Shown here piece by piece: positions 9,878 to 19,317 of a stretch of DNA of 64,000 bases. Under the pieces are notes generated by a model. That model saw only the letters and a program-made list of their open reading frames with translations, was not told the origin of the DNA and did no database searches. The first letter of the stretch is position 1, and the number at the start of each line of letters is the position of its first letter. The stretch covers positions 1,054,001 through 1,118,000 of the forward strand of contig NZ_CP021023.1 in the NCBI RefSeq assembly GCF_002117005.1. The letters run 5' to 3'. The position numbers were made by a program, and so were the translations under genes. The stretch comes from Sedimentisphaera salicampi. Lineage in GTDB: Bacteria > Planctomycetota > Phycisphaerae > Sedimentisphaerales > Sedimentisphaeraceae.

Positions 9878-10591
9878 ATGGCTGAAATAATTCTGTGTAT
9901 AGACACATCGGGCAGGGCTGGTTCAGCGGCAATCTGCACAGGCAGAAAGATATTGGGCGAAAAATTTTTTTCCGGCCAGATGAAGCATGCTGCCGAACTT
10001 CTGCCTTCAATTCAAAACATACTCGAAGAAGGGAACATCTCAGTAAATGAAATTACCCATTTGGCCGTAACGCAAGGCCCAGGAAGCTACACCGGCCTTA
10101 GAATCGGCATCACCGCTGCGAAAATGATTGCTCTTGCAGGCAGGGCTAAACTGATCGGACTGAGCAGTATGGACGCCACCCGAGAAAACTGCGAGAGATA
10201 CATTGAGCAAAGCGGAGAAAAATTCGACCGCATAGTTCCTGTGCTGGATGCAAAGAGGGGGCAGTTTTTCTCATCAATGTATGAGTTTGAGGATGGACGC
10301 TGGGAGAAGAAAATTGAAGACTCTCTTTTCAAGCCCAAACAGATAATAGAAATGGCCGGCGATAAGAAAATCAGGACCGCCCTTCTGGGCGAAGGGCTGA
10401 AATACTATTCGAAAAAGTTTGAAGCTGAGGGAAATTTTATTCTTACGCAAGATTTCTGGAATATAAGAGCCTCCTCGCTCTGCAGGCTTGCATGGCCGGA
10501 AATCGAAAAGCAAAACTTCCAAGACCCTTCCAGCTTTGCTCCAAAATATTTGCGCCGCTCTGATGCAGAAGAAAACCGTGCCCCTGCTTAG
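9878..10591 (+). CDS. tsaB: tRNA threonylcarbamoyladenosine biosynthesis protein TsaB
   Basis: 237 residues from the ATG at 9878. The protein starts MAEIILCIDTSGRAGSAA, the usual first strand of the ASKHA-fold TsaB/TsaD family. It carries GPGSYTGLRIG near residue 69, the signature loop of TsaB. TsaB binds TsaD and TsaE and supports transfer of the threonylcarbamoyl group to A37 of tRNAs reading ANN codons; the partner tsaD is at 50788-51819. An upstream GTG (9809) would add 23 residues with no family counterpart and overlaps the promoter elements. The gene faces away from the secretin gene and converges on the pseudopilin gene. Confidence 0.93.
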   Translation: MAEIILCIDTSGRAGSAAICTGRKILGEKFFSGQMKHAAELLPSIQNILEEGNISVNEITHLAVTQGPGSYTGLRIGITAAKMIALAGRAKLIGLSSMDATRENCERYIEQSGEKFDRIVPVLDAKRGQFFSSMYEFEDGRWEKKIEDSLFKPKQIIEMAGDKKIRTALLGEGLKYYSKKFEAEGNFILTQDFWNIRASSLCRLAWPEIEKQNFQDPSSFAPKYLRRSDAEENRAPA

Positions 10592-10719
10592 ATTCATTGA
10601 ACCTCTAACTGCAAAACCCGACGCTGACAAGCTGCCTAAAATTCGGCAAAACAGCCAGTCTTCAGCTAATAGTTTCAACGGGGCTAATGAAATTTTTCTG
10701 CAGGAATCTGCGCATAGCA

Positions 10720-10752
10720 AAGCCGCCTGAATCGCTAAAACTCAGACGGCTT
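10720..10752. terminator. Bidirectional terminator hairpin between tsaB and the pseudopilin gene
   Basis: AAGCCGCCTGA (10720-10730) pairs with TCAGACGGCTT (10742-10752) with one mismatch, around an 11-base loop. An AT-rich tail follows on the plus side. The convergent arrangement fits a shared terminator. Confidence 0.6.
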
Positions 10753-10778
10753 ATTATTAACTGAAAAAAGTTAATACT

Positions 10779-11618
10779 TTAGTTTGTAGTATCTTCAATC
10801 CATTCTGGCCAGTCAACTTCAGTATCCTCTTCTGAGTAGCGGCCGTGAAGGTCAAACATTCTGTGCCATTTCTGATGGTAAAGCTCTTTGATAGGCAGTT
10901 TGCCTACAGAGCCGTCCATAAACAGCAGATTCGTTCCTTTCGGGTGCCTTCTTACAGTGAAGTGGGACATCTCATTTTTATAGTTCATAAACTGCCCGTT
11001 CTGTGGGGAGGGCTGAATTGCGGTTTCGCCTGCTTCATAGTGAGGACCGCCGCCACGCCATATTGCATCTGCAAAAAGCGGCACTGTATTTGCCCTGCTT
11101 ACTCTGCTTATAGCTCTCCAGTGGTACTCAGCTGGTCTTTGCTGAACGTCTTCTGAATCATCAAAGGCCCAGCAGTTCATACCGTAGCTGGCATATTCCT
11201 TCTCGTCAAGATCTTCCTCGTCTTCAATATTACCCGGATCTCCCATCCAGTATGCATGCCTGACCCCGTTATAACTTGGATCGTTAGGATTCTCGTTTGG
11301 AGCTGGTTCTTCAGCTTCAGGGCATCTGAGGATATCGGTATTAGTTTCCCATTCGTAGCGAAGAGGAACTATCCAAGCACCCCTGAGCCAGCCGATTCCA
11401 TATCTGTCTTGAACATTCTCCGCACTTGGAAATCTGCCGCCGTATTTATCAGTGTAAACGTTCCATATAACGCCCCACTGCTTCAGACGAGTCTGGCAGA
11501 CCGTGGACTTGGCCTGTTCTCTGGCTCTGCCCAGAGCCGGCATAAGAACCGCCATGAGAAGAGCGATAATAGAAATTACCACAAGTAATTCAATTAGTGT
11601 AAAAGCCTTCTTTTTCAT
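10779..11618 (-). CDS. Type II pseudopilin, prepilin N-terminal methylation domain with H-X9-DG motif
   Basis: 279 residues. The N-terminus KKKAFTLIELLVVISIIALL is a class III prepilin signal, cleaved after the residue before F and N-methylated, followed by the hydrophobic assembly helix. Near residue 240, HPKGTNLLFMDG fits exactly the H-X9-DG processing-associated motif found in the large planctomycete pseudopilin family. Cysteines in the middle (CQTRLKQWG, RCPEAEE) are typical of the same family. Proteins of this kind are exported through a type II-like system and are present in many copies in planctomycetes; their individual roles are unknown. The gene stands alone, divergent from the sulfatase at 11966. 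Confidence 0.85.
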   Translation of the reverse strand: MKKKAFTLIELLVVISIIALLMAVLMPALGRAREQAKSTVCQTRLKQWGVIWNVYTDKYGGRFPSAENVQDRYGIGWLRGAWIVPLRYEWETNTDILRCPEAEEPAPNENPNDPSYNGVRHAYWMGDPGNIEDEEDLDEKEYASYGMNCWAFDDSEDVQQRPAEYHWRAISRVSRANTVPLFADAIWRGGGPHYEAGETAIQPSPQNGQFMNYKNEMSHFTVRRHPKGTNLLFMDGSVGKLPIKELYHQKWHRMFDLHGRYSEEDTEVDWPEWIEDTTN

Positions 11619-11965
11619 AACTGCCTTCCTATAAATAATAAAACCTTTCTTTTGGCCGCATTGGTTTACAGCCTCATAATTAAAAACTAAAATTTTTACT
11701 TAAATTGAGACAGAATCAACCTGTCCGGCTCTTATAAATGTCTCAGATTTAAAATTTTTACAAAATTTTATTTGTTAAAGCTTAAATAAGTTAGAGCTTG
11801 TTCTTTTTGATTGTACCATATTTTTGCAAGATTACAAGAAGATAGTTCGTATATGAAAAATATGCCAAAAAAAATAGTGTAAAATTTTGAAAAATCAGAT
11901 ATTTTTATAATAAGAAAGCAATAAAAGCGTAAAAATGTAATAAAATTTTTCTAAGAGGCTTAAAA
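11619..11965. other. AT-rich divergent intergenic region
   Basis: About 350 bases between the minus-strand pseudopilin gene and the plus-strand sulfatase gene. It must hold both promoters. I see no convincing -35/-10 pair, no RNA gene and no clear dyad. AAGAGG at 11953-11958 is the ribosome binding site for the ATG at 11966. Confidence 0.6.
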
Positions 11966-13399
11966 ATGATCAAAAGAAGAGATTTCCTGAAAAAGACAAT
12001 TCTTGCGGGGGCAGCGGCCGCTGCTGCACCAATGAGCTTCGGGCTCACAGAGAAAAAGCCGAATATCCTTTTTGTGTTCATAGATGATATGGGCTTTGCC
12101 GATCCTTCCTGCTTCGGGAACTACAAAATCAAAACCCCCAACATAGACAGGCTCGCATCGGAGGGCACAAAGCTCACCAACTTCTACGTAAACTCCCCGA
12201 TATGCTCTCCTTCCCGCGTATCTGTAATGACAGGCCAGTACCCGCAGAGATGGAGGATACATTCCTACCTGAATTCACGAAAGATCAACAAAAAACGCGG
12301 TATGGCAAATTATCTCTCCACGGAGGCTCCGGTTACCGCGGGCGAGCTGAAACGAGCGGGCTACAACACAGCACATTTCGGCAAATGGCATGTTGGAGGC
12401 GGAAGAGACGTTGATGATGCCCCCCTGCCTCAGGAATACGGCTTTGATGAATCACTCGTTTCGTTTGAAGGGCTCGGAGAGAGGCTTTTATTCGAAGACC
12501 ACGGCCTATCAAGACAAAGCGCAAAGCTCGGCCACGGCAAACTTACTGAAACCCCCAAACATAAAACAACAGAATATTACGTAAATCGTTCTCTGAAATT
12601 TATGGAGAAAAGCGTTAAAGCTGAGAGGCCTTTCTACATTGAGCTTTTCCCCAATGATGTTCACGACTGGCACCTGCCTAAAGAGGGCGAGGCCGAGAAG
12701 ATGGAATCTGTTACGCAGAACCCTTGGGAGCAGGATTTCTTTGCCATACTAAAAGAGATGGATAAACAGCTCGGAAGGGCATTCGATAAAGTTAAGCAGC
12801 TCGGAATAGAAGACAACACGCTGATAGTTTTCACAAGCGACAACGGACCGACAGACTGGGGACGCTACTACCGAGACGGCTGGACTCCCCCGGGATCAAC
12901 AGGGGAATTCTACGGCAGAAAATGGAGCCTCTATGAAGGCGGAATAAGGATGCCGTTTATAGCGAAATGGCAAGGCAAAATCCAGGCAGGCACAATAAAC
13001 AGCGAGGCAGTATGCGCAGGGATAGATCTTTCGCCGACATTCCTCAATGTTACAGGGGGGAAGGCTTCTGCTGAGAAAGACGGGCAGGATATGATGCCTG
13101 CGCTTCTCGGGAAAAATTTCGAGCGTAAAAAGCCAATCTGCTGGCAATATGGAAAACCTTTCGCAACCCTGATGCCCGGGAACAAAGAGTTTATAAGCCC
13201 CTCGTTTGCAGTCAGAGACGGCAAATGGAAGCTGCTTATCAATCCGGACGGCTCAAACGCTGAGCTTTTTGACCTGCAGAGCGACATAAAGGAAACCACT
13301 AACCTCGCGGCTCAGAAGCCTGATAAGGTTAAAGAGCTCAAGGCTGAGATTAAGAGCTGGGCGAAAGACGTGGGGATTGAAGAAGCCGTAAAATTCTAA
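11966..13399 (+). CDS. Sulfatase, Cys-type, Tat-exported
   Basis: 477 residues. MIKRRDFLKKTILAGAAAAA is a twin-arginine signal. The alkaline-phosphatase-like core follows: FVFIDDMGF (metal-binding DD at 40-41), then the formylglycine motif CSPSR with C80, which is converted to the catalytic formylglycine. GKWH (about 139-142) and TSDNGPTDW (about 292) supply the other active-site and metal residues. The family hydrolyses sulfate esters of carbohydrates or aryl compounds in the periplasm. The next gene is a second sulfatase 33 bases downstream, so the two are probably co-transcribed. The substrate cannot be told from sequence. Confidence 0.92.
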   Translation: MIKRRDFLKKTILAGAAAAAAPMSFGLTEKKPNILFVFIDDMGFADPSCFGNYKIKTPNIDRLASEGTKLTNFYVNSPICSPSRVSVMTGQYPQRWRIHSYLNSRKINKKRGMANYLSTEAPVTAGELKRAGYNTAHFGKWHVGGGRDVDDAPLPQEYGFDESLVSFEGLGERLLFEDHGLSRQSAKLGHGKLTETPKHKTTEYYVNRSLKFMEKSVKAERPFYIELFPNDVHDWHLPKEGEAEKMESVTQNPWEQDFFAILKEMDKQLGRAFDKVKQLGIEDNTLIVFTSDNGPTDWGRYYRDGWTPPGSTGEFYGRKWSLYEGGIRMPFIAKWQGKIQAGTINSEAVCAGIDLSPTFLNVTGGKASAEKDGQDMMPALLGKNFERKKPICWQYGKPFATLMPGNKEFISPSFAVRDGKWKLLINPDGSNAELFDLQSDIKETTNLAAQKPDKVKELKAEIKSWAKDVGIEEAVKF

Positions 13400-13432
13400 T
13401 ACAGGAAACAATTCTTAAAAAGAGGTTTATTT

Positions 13433-15085
13433 ATGCGTAGAAGAGATTTTATCAAGGCATCGTTTGCGGCTTCATTTGCTGCTGCTTCAGGTAGTTTGAT
13501 TGCCGCTGAAAGCAGAAAGAAGCCCAATATCGTAGTGATTATGGTGGATGATATGGGCTATTCAGATATCGGGTGTTTCGGCAGCGAAATCGAAACCCCG
13601 AATCTCGACGGCCTCGCAAAGCAGGGCGTGCGTTTTACAGACTTCCACAACACCGCAAGGTGCTGCCCGTCTCGTGCAAGCATACTCAGCGGGCTCTACC
13701 CCCATCAGGCGGGAATGGGGTGGATGTATAAAGACCACGACCTTGAGGGCTATCAGGGACACATCCACAGAAATTGCGTTACGATAGCAGAAGTGCTCAG
13801 GCCAGCAGGCTATTTCACCGCAATCACAGGCAAATGGCACGTGGGAAGAGCTATCCCGAGCCAGATACCAACCTCGCGAGGATTCGACCGCTTCTTCGGC
13901 TGCCCAACTGGTGCTGGCTTTTTCTACCAGCCGAACAAAGAGGTTTATCTAAATGATAAACTAAAATACAACAGCAAATCGGAAATGCCCGAAGGCTTCT
14001 ACACCACACACGCATGGGTTGACTACGGGATTCAATTCGCAAAAGAGGCCTTCAAGCAGGATAAACCGTTTTTCTACTACCTCGCCCATAACGCCCCGCA
14101 CTGGCCATTGCAGGCCCCGAAGGAAACGATCGAGAAATACCGCAAACGCTATCTATGCGGCTGGGACGAGCTGCGCAGGCAGAGATACGAACGTATGAAG
14201 CGGATGGGCATTCTCAAAGAGCAGTGGGGGCTTTCTCACGATAAAAGGGAAGACTGGGACAAGCTCAAAAACGCCCGCTACCGCTGGTATAAGCGGGGCA
14301 TACCTGCGTGGGATGAACTCAGCGAGAAAGAACAGAAAGAGCAGGCCGATATGATGGCCGTTTACGCCGCTATGATCGACGAGATGGATAAGAGCGTGGG
14401 GAGGCTGGTGGATTTCCTCAAAGAAAAGGGCGAATATGAGAATACCGTATTTATGTTCCTCTCTGATAACGGGGGATGCGCTGAGGGAAGAGCCGAAGCC
14501 CACAACTTCGGCAAGAATACCGGCAGGCTCGGAGGACCAGAGAGCTTTATCAGATGCGGCAGGGCCTGGGCTCACGCTCAGAATACACCCTTCAAGCTTT
14601 TCAAACATTACACCCATGAAGGCGGAATCGCTACGCCGCTGATCTTCTCATGGCCGGCTAAAACGAAAAATAAGGCTGGCAAGATCAACCGCACGCCCGG
14701 GCATATTATCGATATTATGGCTACGTGCATTGACATAGCTGATGCGGAGTATCCAAAGAAGTTCCACGGCAACGATATCCCGCCTTACGAAGGCAAAAGC
14801 CTTCTGCCCGCCGCTCTGCAAGATAAGCCAATCGAAAGAGACGCCATTTTCTGGGAACACGAGGGCAACCGTGCAATCCGCAAGGGGAAATGGAAGCTGG
14901 TTTCGTATGTGAAAGAGATACGGAAATTTAAAACTTCAGCGGGCTGGGAGCTTTATGATATGGATAAGGATAAATCCGAAATACACGACCTTGCCCAAAA
15001 ATATCCTGAGAAGGTAAAAGAGCTGGCGGAACTGTGGGAAAAATGGGCGAGAAGAACGAAAGCTAAACCGTGGCCTTGGGGCTGA
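13433..15085 (+). CDS. Arylsulfatase-type sulfatase, Cys-type, Tat-exported
   Basis: 550 residues, with AAAGAGG upstream of the ATG at 13433. MRRRDFIKASFAASFAAASG is a Tat signal. VDDMGYSDIGC gives the metal-binding aspartates D39-D40, and RCCPSR gives the formylglycine motif (C77 is the modified residue). GKWHVG (near 138) and LSDNGGCAEG (near 343) complete the core. The long insertion around 235-290 and the overall length resemble the large arylsulfatases abundant in planctomycetes. It is likely the second gene of a two-sulfatase operon. Confidence 0.92.
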   Translation: MRRRDFIKASFAASFAAASGSLIAAESRKKPNIVVIMVDDMGYSDIGCFGSEIETPNLDGLAKQGVRFTDFHNTARCCPSRASILSGLYPHQAGMGWMYKDHDLEGYQGHIHRNCVTIAEVLRPAGYFTAITGKWHVGRAIPSQIPTSRGFDRFFGCPTGAGFFYQPNKEVYLNDKLKYNSKSEMPEGFYTTHAWVDYGIQFAKEAFKQDKPFFYYLAHNAPHWPLQAPKETIEKYRKRYLCGWDELRRQRYERMKRMGILKEQWGLSHDKREDWDKLKNARYRWYKRGIPAWDELSEKEQKEQADMMAVYAAMIDEMDKSVGRLVDFLKEKGEYENTVFMFLSDNGGCAEGRAEAHNFGKNTGRLGGPESFIRCGRAWAHAQNTPFKLFKHYTHEGGIATPLIFSWPAKTKNKAGKINRTPGHIIDIMATCIDIADAEYPKKFHGNDIPPYEGKSLLPAALQDKPIERDAIFWEHEGNRAIRKGKWKLVSYVKEIRKFKTSAGWELYDMDKDKSEIHDLAQKYPEKVKELAELWEKWARRTKAKPWPWG

Positions 15086-15118
15086 GCTTAACTACATAAA
15101 CTTCATCTTACCTTACTT

Positions 15119-15151
15119 AAAGGCAGCGGCTTCAGGGCCTCTGCCTTTTAT
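15119..15151 (+). terminator. Rho-independent terminator after the two-sulfatase operon
   Basis: AAAGGCAGCGGC (15119-15130) pairs with GCCTCTGCCTTT (15137-15148), with one mismatch and a six-base loop. A short T-rich tail follows. Confidence 0.75.
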
Positions 15152-15278
15152 TAATAAAAATGCGGCAAACAAGAAGATATTCTACAAAAGAGGGTTTTGA
15201 AGTGCCGGCTGCAAAGAGTGTCTTCCTTTCGGCGGCGTATGCGCTTTCTCAGGGAAACTGCCTGTTAAAGGCATAAAA

Positions 15279-16046
15279 TTAGAAACTTGTTGACAGTCCT
15301 ACACCTGCGTAGAAGTAGTCCGGATCGTCAGAAGCGTAGAAGCCGTCTGCTTCTCTCATATCACTGTCTAAAAGGGCAACGTATGTAACGTTTGGAGTAA
15401 GAGTCCAGTCGCCCATTGCAATCGGCATACCAACATTCGCCTTGAAGTCCTGGAATGCGTCATCATCTGAGCCCCAGTAAACTTCGTTAGACTTATCATT
15501 AGTCCAGCCGACTGAAGCAGAGCAGTCAAGCCCTATGCCGTCTGAAAGCTCCATAGACTCGCTCACGCAGCCGCGGATATTCATACCGTCCTGAGCTTCA
15601 TCAACATCATAGTAAGCCTTGATCATTGGGTTGAGCATCATATCCATGCCCAGCCCTGCATAAACTTCAGTAGTAGCCATCGGCGTACCCATGACATAAT
15701 TACTATTGTCAATATCAAAGTCAAATCTCTTAGCGCCAATGCAGTACTTCATCATATCGCCGAGCTTGTCGCCGTATTCAATGTAGTAGTCAACCTTGGT
15801 AAAGTTGTTTCTCTCTTCGAGATCGTTTGTAATGTCCATATTGCCCCAGATTCCTACTTTTATGTTGTCAATTTTGAAATCCAGGCCAGTCTGCATTACA
15901 GACTCATCAGAAATAGCTTTACCGCGCCAAATATACTTGCTTGAATAATCGATTGAGAGATCGCCTTTTATATCAGCGTCGAAAGCCATTGTTACACCTG
16001 CCGTGCAGGCAATCATAATCGCTGTGAGAATCATTTTTTTAAGCAT
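15279..16046 (-). CDS. TorF-like putative outer-membrane porin
   Basis: About 255 residues. I chose the ATG at 16046 because AGGAG lies eight bases upstream; an in-frame GTG at 16055 overlaps that site. The signal peptide is MLKKMILTAIMIACTAGVTMAF. The mature start has YSSKYIWRG, a hallmark of the TorF (Gcw_chp) porin-like family. Alternating amphipathic strands run to a C-terminal aromatic residue (GVGLSTSF), as expected for a beta-barrel inserted by the BAM complex. The transported substrate is unknown. Confidence 0.75.
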   Translation of the reverse strand: MLKKMILTAIMIACTAGVTMAFDADIKGDLSIDYSSKYIWRGKAISDESVMQTGLDFKIDNIKVGIWGNMDITNDLEERNNFTKVDYYIEYGDKLGDMMKYCIGAKRFDFDIDNSNYVMGTPMATTEVYAGLGMDMMLNPMIKAYYDVDEAQDGMNIRGCVSESMELSDGIGLDCSASVGWTNDKSNEVYWGSDDDAFQDFKANVGMPIAMGDWTLTPNVTYVALLDSDMREADGFYASDDPDYFYAGVGLSTSF

Positions 16047-16081
16047 CTTAATCACTCCTAAAATGTTTTTTTAACATTCTG

Positions 16082-16115
16082 AAACCAGCCGGCTATTCCG
16101 TCAGCCGGCGGTTTG
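16082..16115. terminator. Strong hairpin between argJ and the porin gene
   Basis: AAACC-A-GCCGGC (16082-16093) pairs with GCCGGC-GGTTT (from 16104), giving an 11-bp stem with a single bulged A. No T-run follows on either strand. It could end the argJ transcript or be a 5' UTR structure of the porin mRNA. Confidence 0.45.
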
Positions 16116-16258
16116 GAAATCCTGAAAGCACACAGCTAAAAGCTTACTGCGCCAAAAGAAAGACATCCTCTCTGCAGCCTTTATATTTCAGCTTATCTGA
16201 AACATTTTTTGTTCCAGCAAAACCCTCTTTAGTTGTTAAAGAACTAGACCTGATCTAA

Positions 16259-17467
16259 TCAGGTGTGGTAATCGGCATTTATTTCGACGTACTTTTTGCT
16301 CAAATCGCAACCCCAGCAGAAATCAGAACCGCTTCCTGCTCCAAGGTCTATCAAGATCGTATGCTCTTTTTGAGAAACAATCTCTTCAGCACGTTTCTTA
16401 TCAAACTTTACCGGCCTGCCGCTGCGGAAAACGGTAAGCCTTCCGAGCCGGCAAGTTATATTATCAACATTAACTTTTGCTCCGCAAGAGCCTATCGCAC
16501 AAATTATTCTGCCCCAGTTGGGATCTGAGCCGTTTATTGCGCATTTTACCAGATCATAATCCGCTACAGCCCTTGCCGCTTTACGGGCATCTTTCTTTGA
16601 AACCGCCCCCGAAACCTCAACTTTGAATATTTTAGTAGCCCCTTCAGCGTCAAGAGCCATCTGTCTGGTAAGATTACGACATACGCTTAGCAGTGTTTCG
16701 TAAAATTTTTTATAATCTGGGCTTTTTGGCCTGCTTATTGGTGCGTTTCCGGCCTTTCCGGAAGACAAGAGAAGAGCAGTATCATTTGTGCTTTGATGGC
16801 CGTCAACAGTAAGCTTGTTGAGGGACTCACCTGCTGCTTCTCTGAGGGCTTTCTGAAGAAGCCTTTTACTTATGGCAGCATCTGCAGTTAGAAAGCAGAG
16901 CGTAGTGGCCATATTGGGGGCTATCATGCCCGCTCCCTTTATCGCACCGGCTATGGTTACTTCTTTGCCTGAGATGCGAACTGTTTCAGTATGCTGCTTG
17001 CTAACTGTGTCTGTTGTGAGGATTGCCTCTGCGAAATCTCTGGCCGCCTCTTGAGAATCAGAAAGCAAATCTGCGCAGGTCCTGATCCCTGAGCGTACCT
17101 TATCCATAGGCAGCTTCCGGCCAATTACCCCAGTAGAAGCAACAAGCATTGCCCCTTGGTCTGCCTTGAGGGCTTTGCCCGCCTCCCTGCACATACTGCG
17201 TGCATCGCTGAGGCCTTTTTTGCCGGTACAGGCGTTTGCAACGCCCGAATTAACCACAACGCCGAAGCATTTGGCGCAGGCGAGATTCTCCCTGCAAACC
17301 TCGACAGCAGCCGAGACAACTGCATTTGTCGTAAAAACTCCGGCGGCCTTTGCCCCTTGAGGGCAGCTTATCATTCCAAGGTCTTTGCTGCCCAAATCCT
17401 TTATACCCGCCTGAACCCCGGAAGCGAGGAACCCTGCGGGGGCTGTTAATCCTTGTTTTTTCATCAT
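16259..17467 (-). CDS. argJ: Bifunctional ornithine acetyltransferase / N-acetylglutamate synthase
   Basis: 402 residues, the normal ArgJ length. It catalyses transfer of acetyl from N-acetylornithine to glutamate, and possibly acetyl-CoA-dependent acetylation of glutamate, in arginine synthesis. The autoprocessing site KGAGMIAPNMAT is present; T188 would be the new N-terminal nucleophile of the beta chain. Further family motifs are VASTGVIG near 115, TVDGHQSTNDT near 228 and NGSDPNWGRI near 320. Whether it is mono- or bifunctional cannot be judged. No other arginine genes are nearby. Confidence 0.95.
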   Translation of the reverse strand: MMKKQGLTAPAGFLASGVQAGIKDLGSKDLGMISCPQGAKAAGVFTTNAVVSAAVEVCRENLACAKCFGVVVNSGVANACTGKKGLSDARSMCREAGKALKADQGAMLVASTGVIGRKLPMDKVRSGIRTCADLLSDSQEAARDFAEAILTTDTVSKQHTETVRISGKEVTIAGAIKGAGMIAPNMATTLCFLTADAAISKRLLQKALREAAGESLNKLTVDGHQSTNDTALLLSSGKAGNAPISRPKSPDYKKFYETLLSVCRNLTRQMALDAEGATKIFKVEVSGAVSKKDARKAARAVADYDLVKCAINGSDPNWGRIICAIGSCGAKVNVDNITCRLGRLTVFRSGRPVKFDKKRAEEIVSQKEHTILIDLGAGSGSDFCWGCDLSKKYVEINADYHT

Positions 17468-17488
17468 CCCTGACTAATAAACTAAACC

Positions 17489-18481
17489 CTATTCAGCTTT
17501 TTCTTCTTCCTTTTTTTCGCCGCCGAACATACCGCCAATTCCTTCCACTATTTTGCCGGCTTCTTTGCCGATATTCTCACCGGTCTTGGCTGCGCCCTCA
17601 ATGGCCTTTTTACCACCCTCAACAACGTCTTCTACGGCCTTTTTGCCGCCTTCTGCAGCCTCACCTAATTTCTTGCCGCCTTCACCTGCGATTCCAGAAA
17701 CAGAGCCGAATACGCCCTGGCCCAGATCACCTAACATCCCTGCTGCGCCTTTGAAAGTGCCGCCGAGAGAATCAAGAACGCCCGAAGGTATTATACCTTT
17801 GCCGGCTTCCATTATGGTTTCGGTGATTGTTCCGAAGATAATTTTTGTAAGCTCGGCAAAAGTGAGTTTCTTATCCTTACCCACATCTTCCAACTCGATT
17901 CGCGGAAGGGTGAAGGTCATTTTATCCATATCGCCTACAGGAAGGTCTATCAGCTTTACAGTAACCTTTGCGTTTGAAATTATCAGCTTGTCAACAACAA
18001 CCTGCTTTTTCCCCTTTTCAGCAGGCTTTTCCTCTTCAGGCTTCTTTTCACCTTCAGCAGGCTTAATATTCTCGGTAATAGTCTGGAAGTTGCTCTTGAA
18101 GCCCCTGCTCTCGAAATTTATATGAAGCCCGTCGAAATGGAGCTTCTTGATACGCACCTCGTCGCTGAGAAGCGAGCCTGTATCAATGGCTATATCGCCC
18201 TGCCCCATCTTCATGGCATAATCGAGCTTATAGCCCTCGGGGTTGTCAACGGTGAGCCCGTTTATCTTCCCCTCGCCTCCCATGAGGCTGAACGTAATCG
18301 CATCTATATCAACGCCTACTCCAAGAGCCTTCGTACCAGCCTTTTCCGCTGCTACGGTTGCCGCTCTTTCGCCGAAGAAACTGAACAGTACTGAGATAAG
18401 CAAAAACACCACGAGAATTGCAATAAGCACTTTACGCAACAAACTGCTTTTCTTAGCTTTCTTTTTTTCTTTCTCTGCCAT
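17489..18481 (-). CDS. AsmA-like single-pass membrane protein
   Basis: 330 residues, with GGGAG upstream of the ATG. A lysine-rich N-terminus (residues 1-16) leads into one membrane segment (VLIAILVVFLLISVLFSFF). The region after it (VDIDAITFSLMGGEGKINGLTVDNPEG, LHFDGLHINFESRG) matches the repeated beta pattern of AsmA/DUF748-type periplasmic bridge proteins. From about residue 215 the sequence becomes Gly/Lys/Glu-rich with a repeated EGGKKA unit that could form amphipathic helices. The function is unproven; the family is linked to outer-membrane lipid transport and assembly. It lies 3 bases from the next gene in an apparent operon with 18485-19091. Confidence 0.65.
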   Translation of the reverse strand: MAEKEKKKAKKSSLLRKVLIAILVVFLLISVLFSFFGERAATVAAEKAGTKALGVGVDIDAITFSLMGGEGKINGLTVDNPEGYKLDYAMKMGQGDIAIDTGSLLSDEVRIKKLHFDGLHINFESRGFKSNFQTITENIKPAEGEKKPEEEKPAEKGKKQVVVDKLIISNAKVTVKLIDLPVGDMDKMTFTLPRIELEDVGKDKKLTFAELTKIIFGTITETIMEAGKGIIPSGVLDSLGGTFKGAAGMLGDLGQGVFGSVSGIAGEGGKKLGEAAEGGKKAVEDVVEGGKKAIEGAAKTGENIGKEAGKIVEGIGGMFGGEKKEEEKAE

Positions 18482-18484
18482 TTT

Positions 18485-18781
18485 TCACTCCCTGCAAATT
18501 TGCATAATTTTTTCCGGCTCTGCGCCGTATATCTTGAGCCTCTTAACAGGATTGGACGCACCTGATACAAGCTCAATATCCTTTTTCTTTGTGTTTAATC
18601 GTGAGGCCAGATATGAGATAAGCTCTTTGTTTGCTTTTCCTTTTTCCGGCGGGGCCGCCACCTTCACCTTGATCAATCCATCAAGGCTGCCTGAAATCAT
18701 TGTTCTGCTGCTGCCCGGAACAATCTTAAACCCAAGCTCTATCCAACCTGGGCCTTTGTCTATCTTAAGGCTGCCCGCCAT
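18485..18781 (-). CDS. DUF167 (YggU-type) protein
   Basis: 98 residues. The ATG at 18781 has GGTGGAG nine bases upstream; an in-frame GTG at 18796 would bury that site. KVAAPPEKGKANKELISYLA is the signature of the DUF167/YggU fold. The function is unknown across bacteria. It overlaps the end of the upstream gene by 17 bases, so translation may be coupled. Confidence 0.85.
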   Translation of the reverse strand: MAGSLKIDKGPGWIELGFKIVPGSSRTMISGSLDGLIKVKVAAPPEKGKANKELISYLASRLNTKKKDIELVSGASNPVKRLKIYGAEPEKIMQICRE

Positions 18782-19091
18782 CTGAACTTTCTCCACCTTT
18801 AGCCTTCATAGAAATATCAAGAGCGTTCTGAATATATTTCTCAATCTCCCCTGCCAGCATGCGCACATCTCGAATCTGAAAAAGCTCGGTCTCAACAAGC
18901 TTCTTTCCGGAATCCTCACTGCCGCTGAGGATCTCAACGACCACACGATTCCGGCTTTCTTCTGTTTGAAATTCGGATTCATTCTCCGGCCGCTTTATAA
19001 CCACCTCGTGGTTCGGGCTGAGCATAACGAGCTTAAGCCCAGTGTAAACAGCTGCCGGAAAGAAGTTTGATAATTCTGAGAGAACATCCAT
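18765..19091 (-). CDS. Small conserved-looking hypothetical protein
   Basis: 108 residues from the ATG at 19091. I do not recognise a family. It is acidic and soluble with no signal peptide. ELFQIRDVRMLAGEIEKYIQ looks like a C-terminal helix. Overlap with the DUF167 gene and close packing with the AsmA-like gene suggest one transcription unit. Confidence 0.6.
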   Translation of the reverse strand: MDVLSELSNFFPAAVYTGLKLVMLSPNHEVVIKRPENESEFQTEESRNRVVVEILSGSEDSGKKLVETELFQIRDVRMLAGEIEKYIQNALDISMKAKGGESSDGGQP

Positions 19092-19317
19092 TTTCAAATA
19101 CTCAGCCGGTTAAGACTATTTAATCCTTCATATTCAATTGGGTAAAACATAATGATATTATAATACTGCAAAAAACCAAATTCAAACTCGTTTTATATTT
19201 TGTAATCATTTTTATGTGATTTTTTAAGGAAAATTGCCAAATAAATGGAAATAAACCAAAAACTATCAGGCTGTTTGCTTAAAAATCGGCCAAAAAGCAA
19301 TTCAAAATTCTAAAAAT

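Noticed and set aside
10274-10720. 148-codon minus-strand frame antisense to tsaB
   Set aside because: It lies opposite tsaB, has no family features, and the tsaB frame is well supported.
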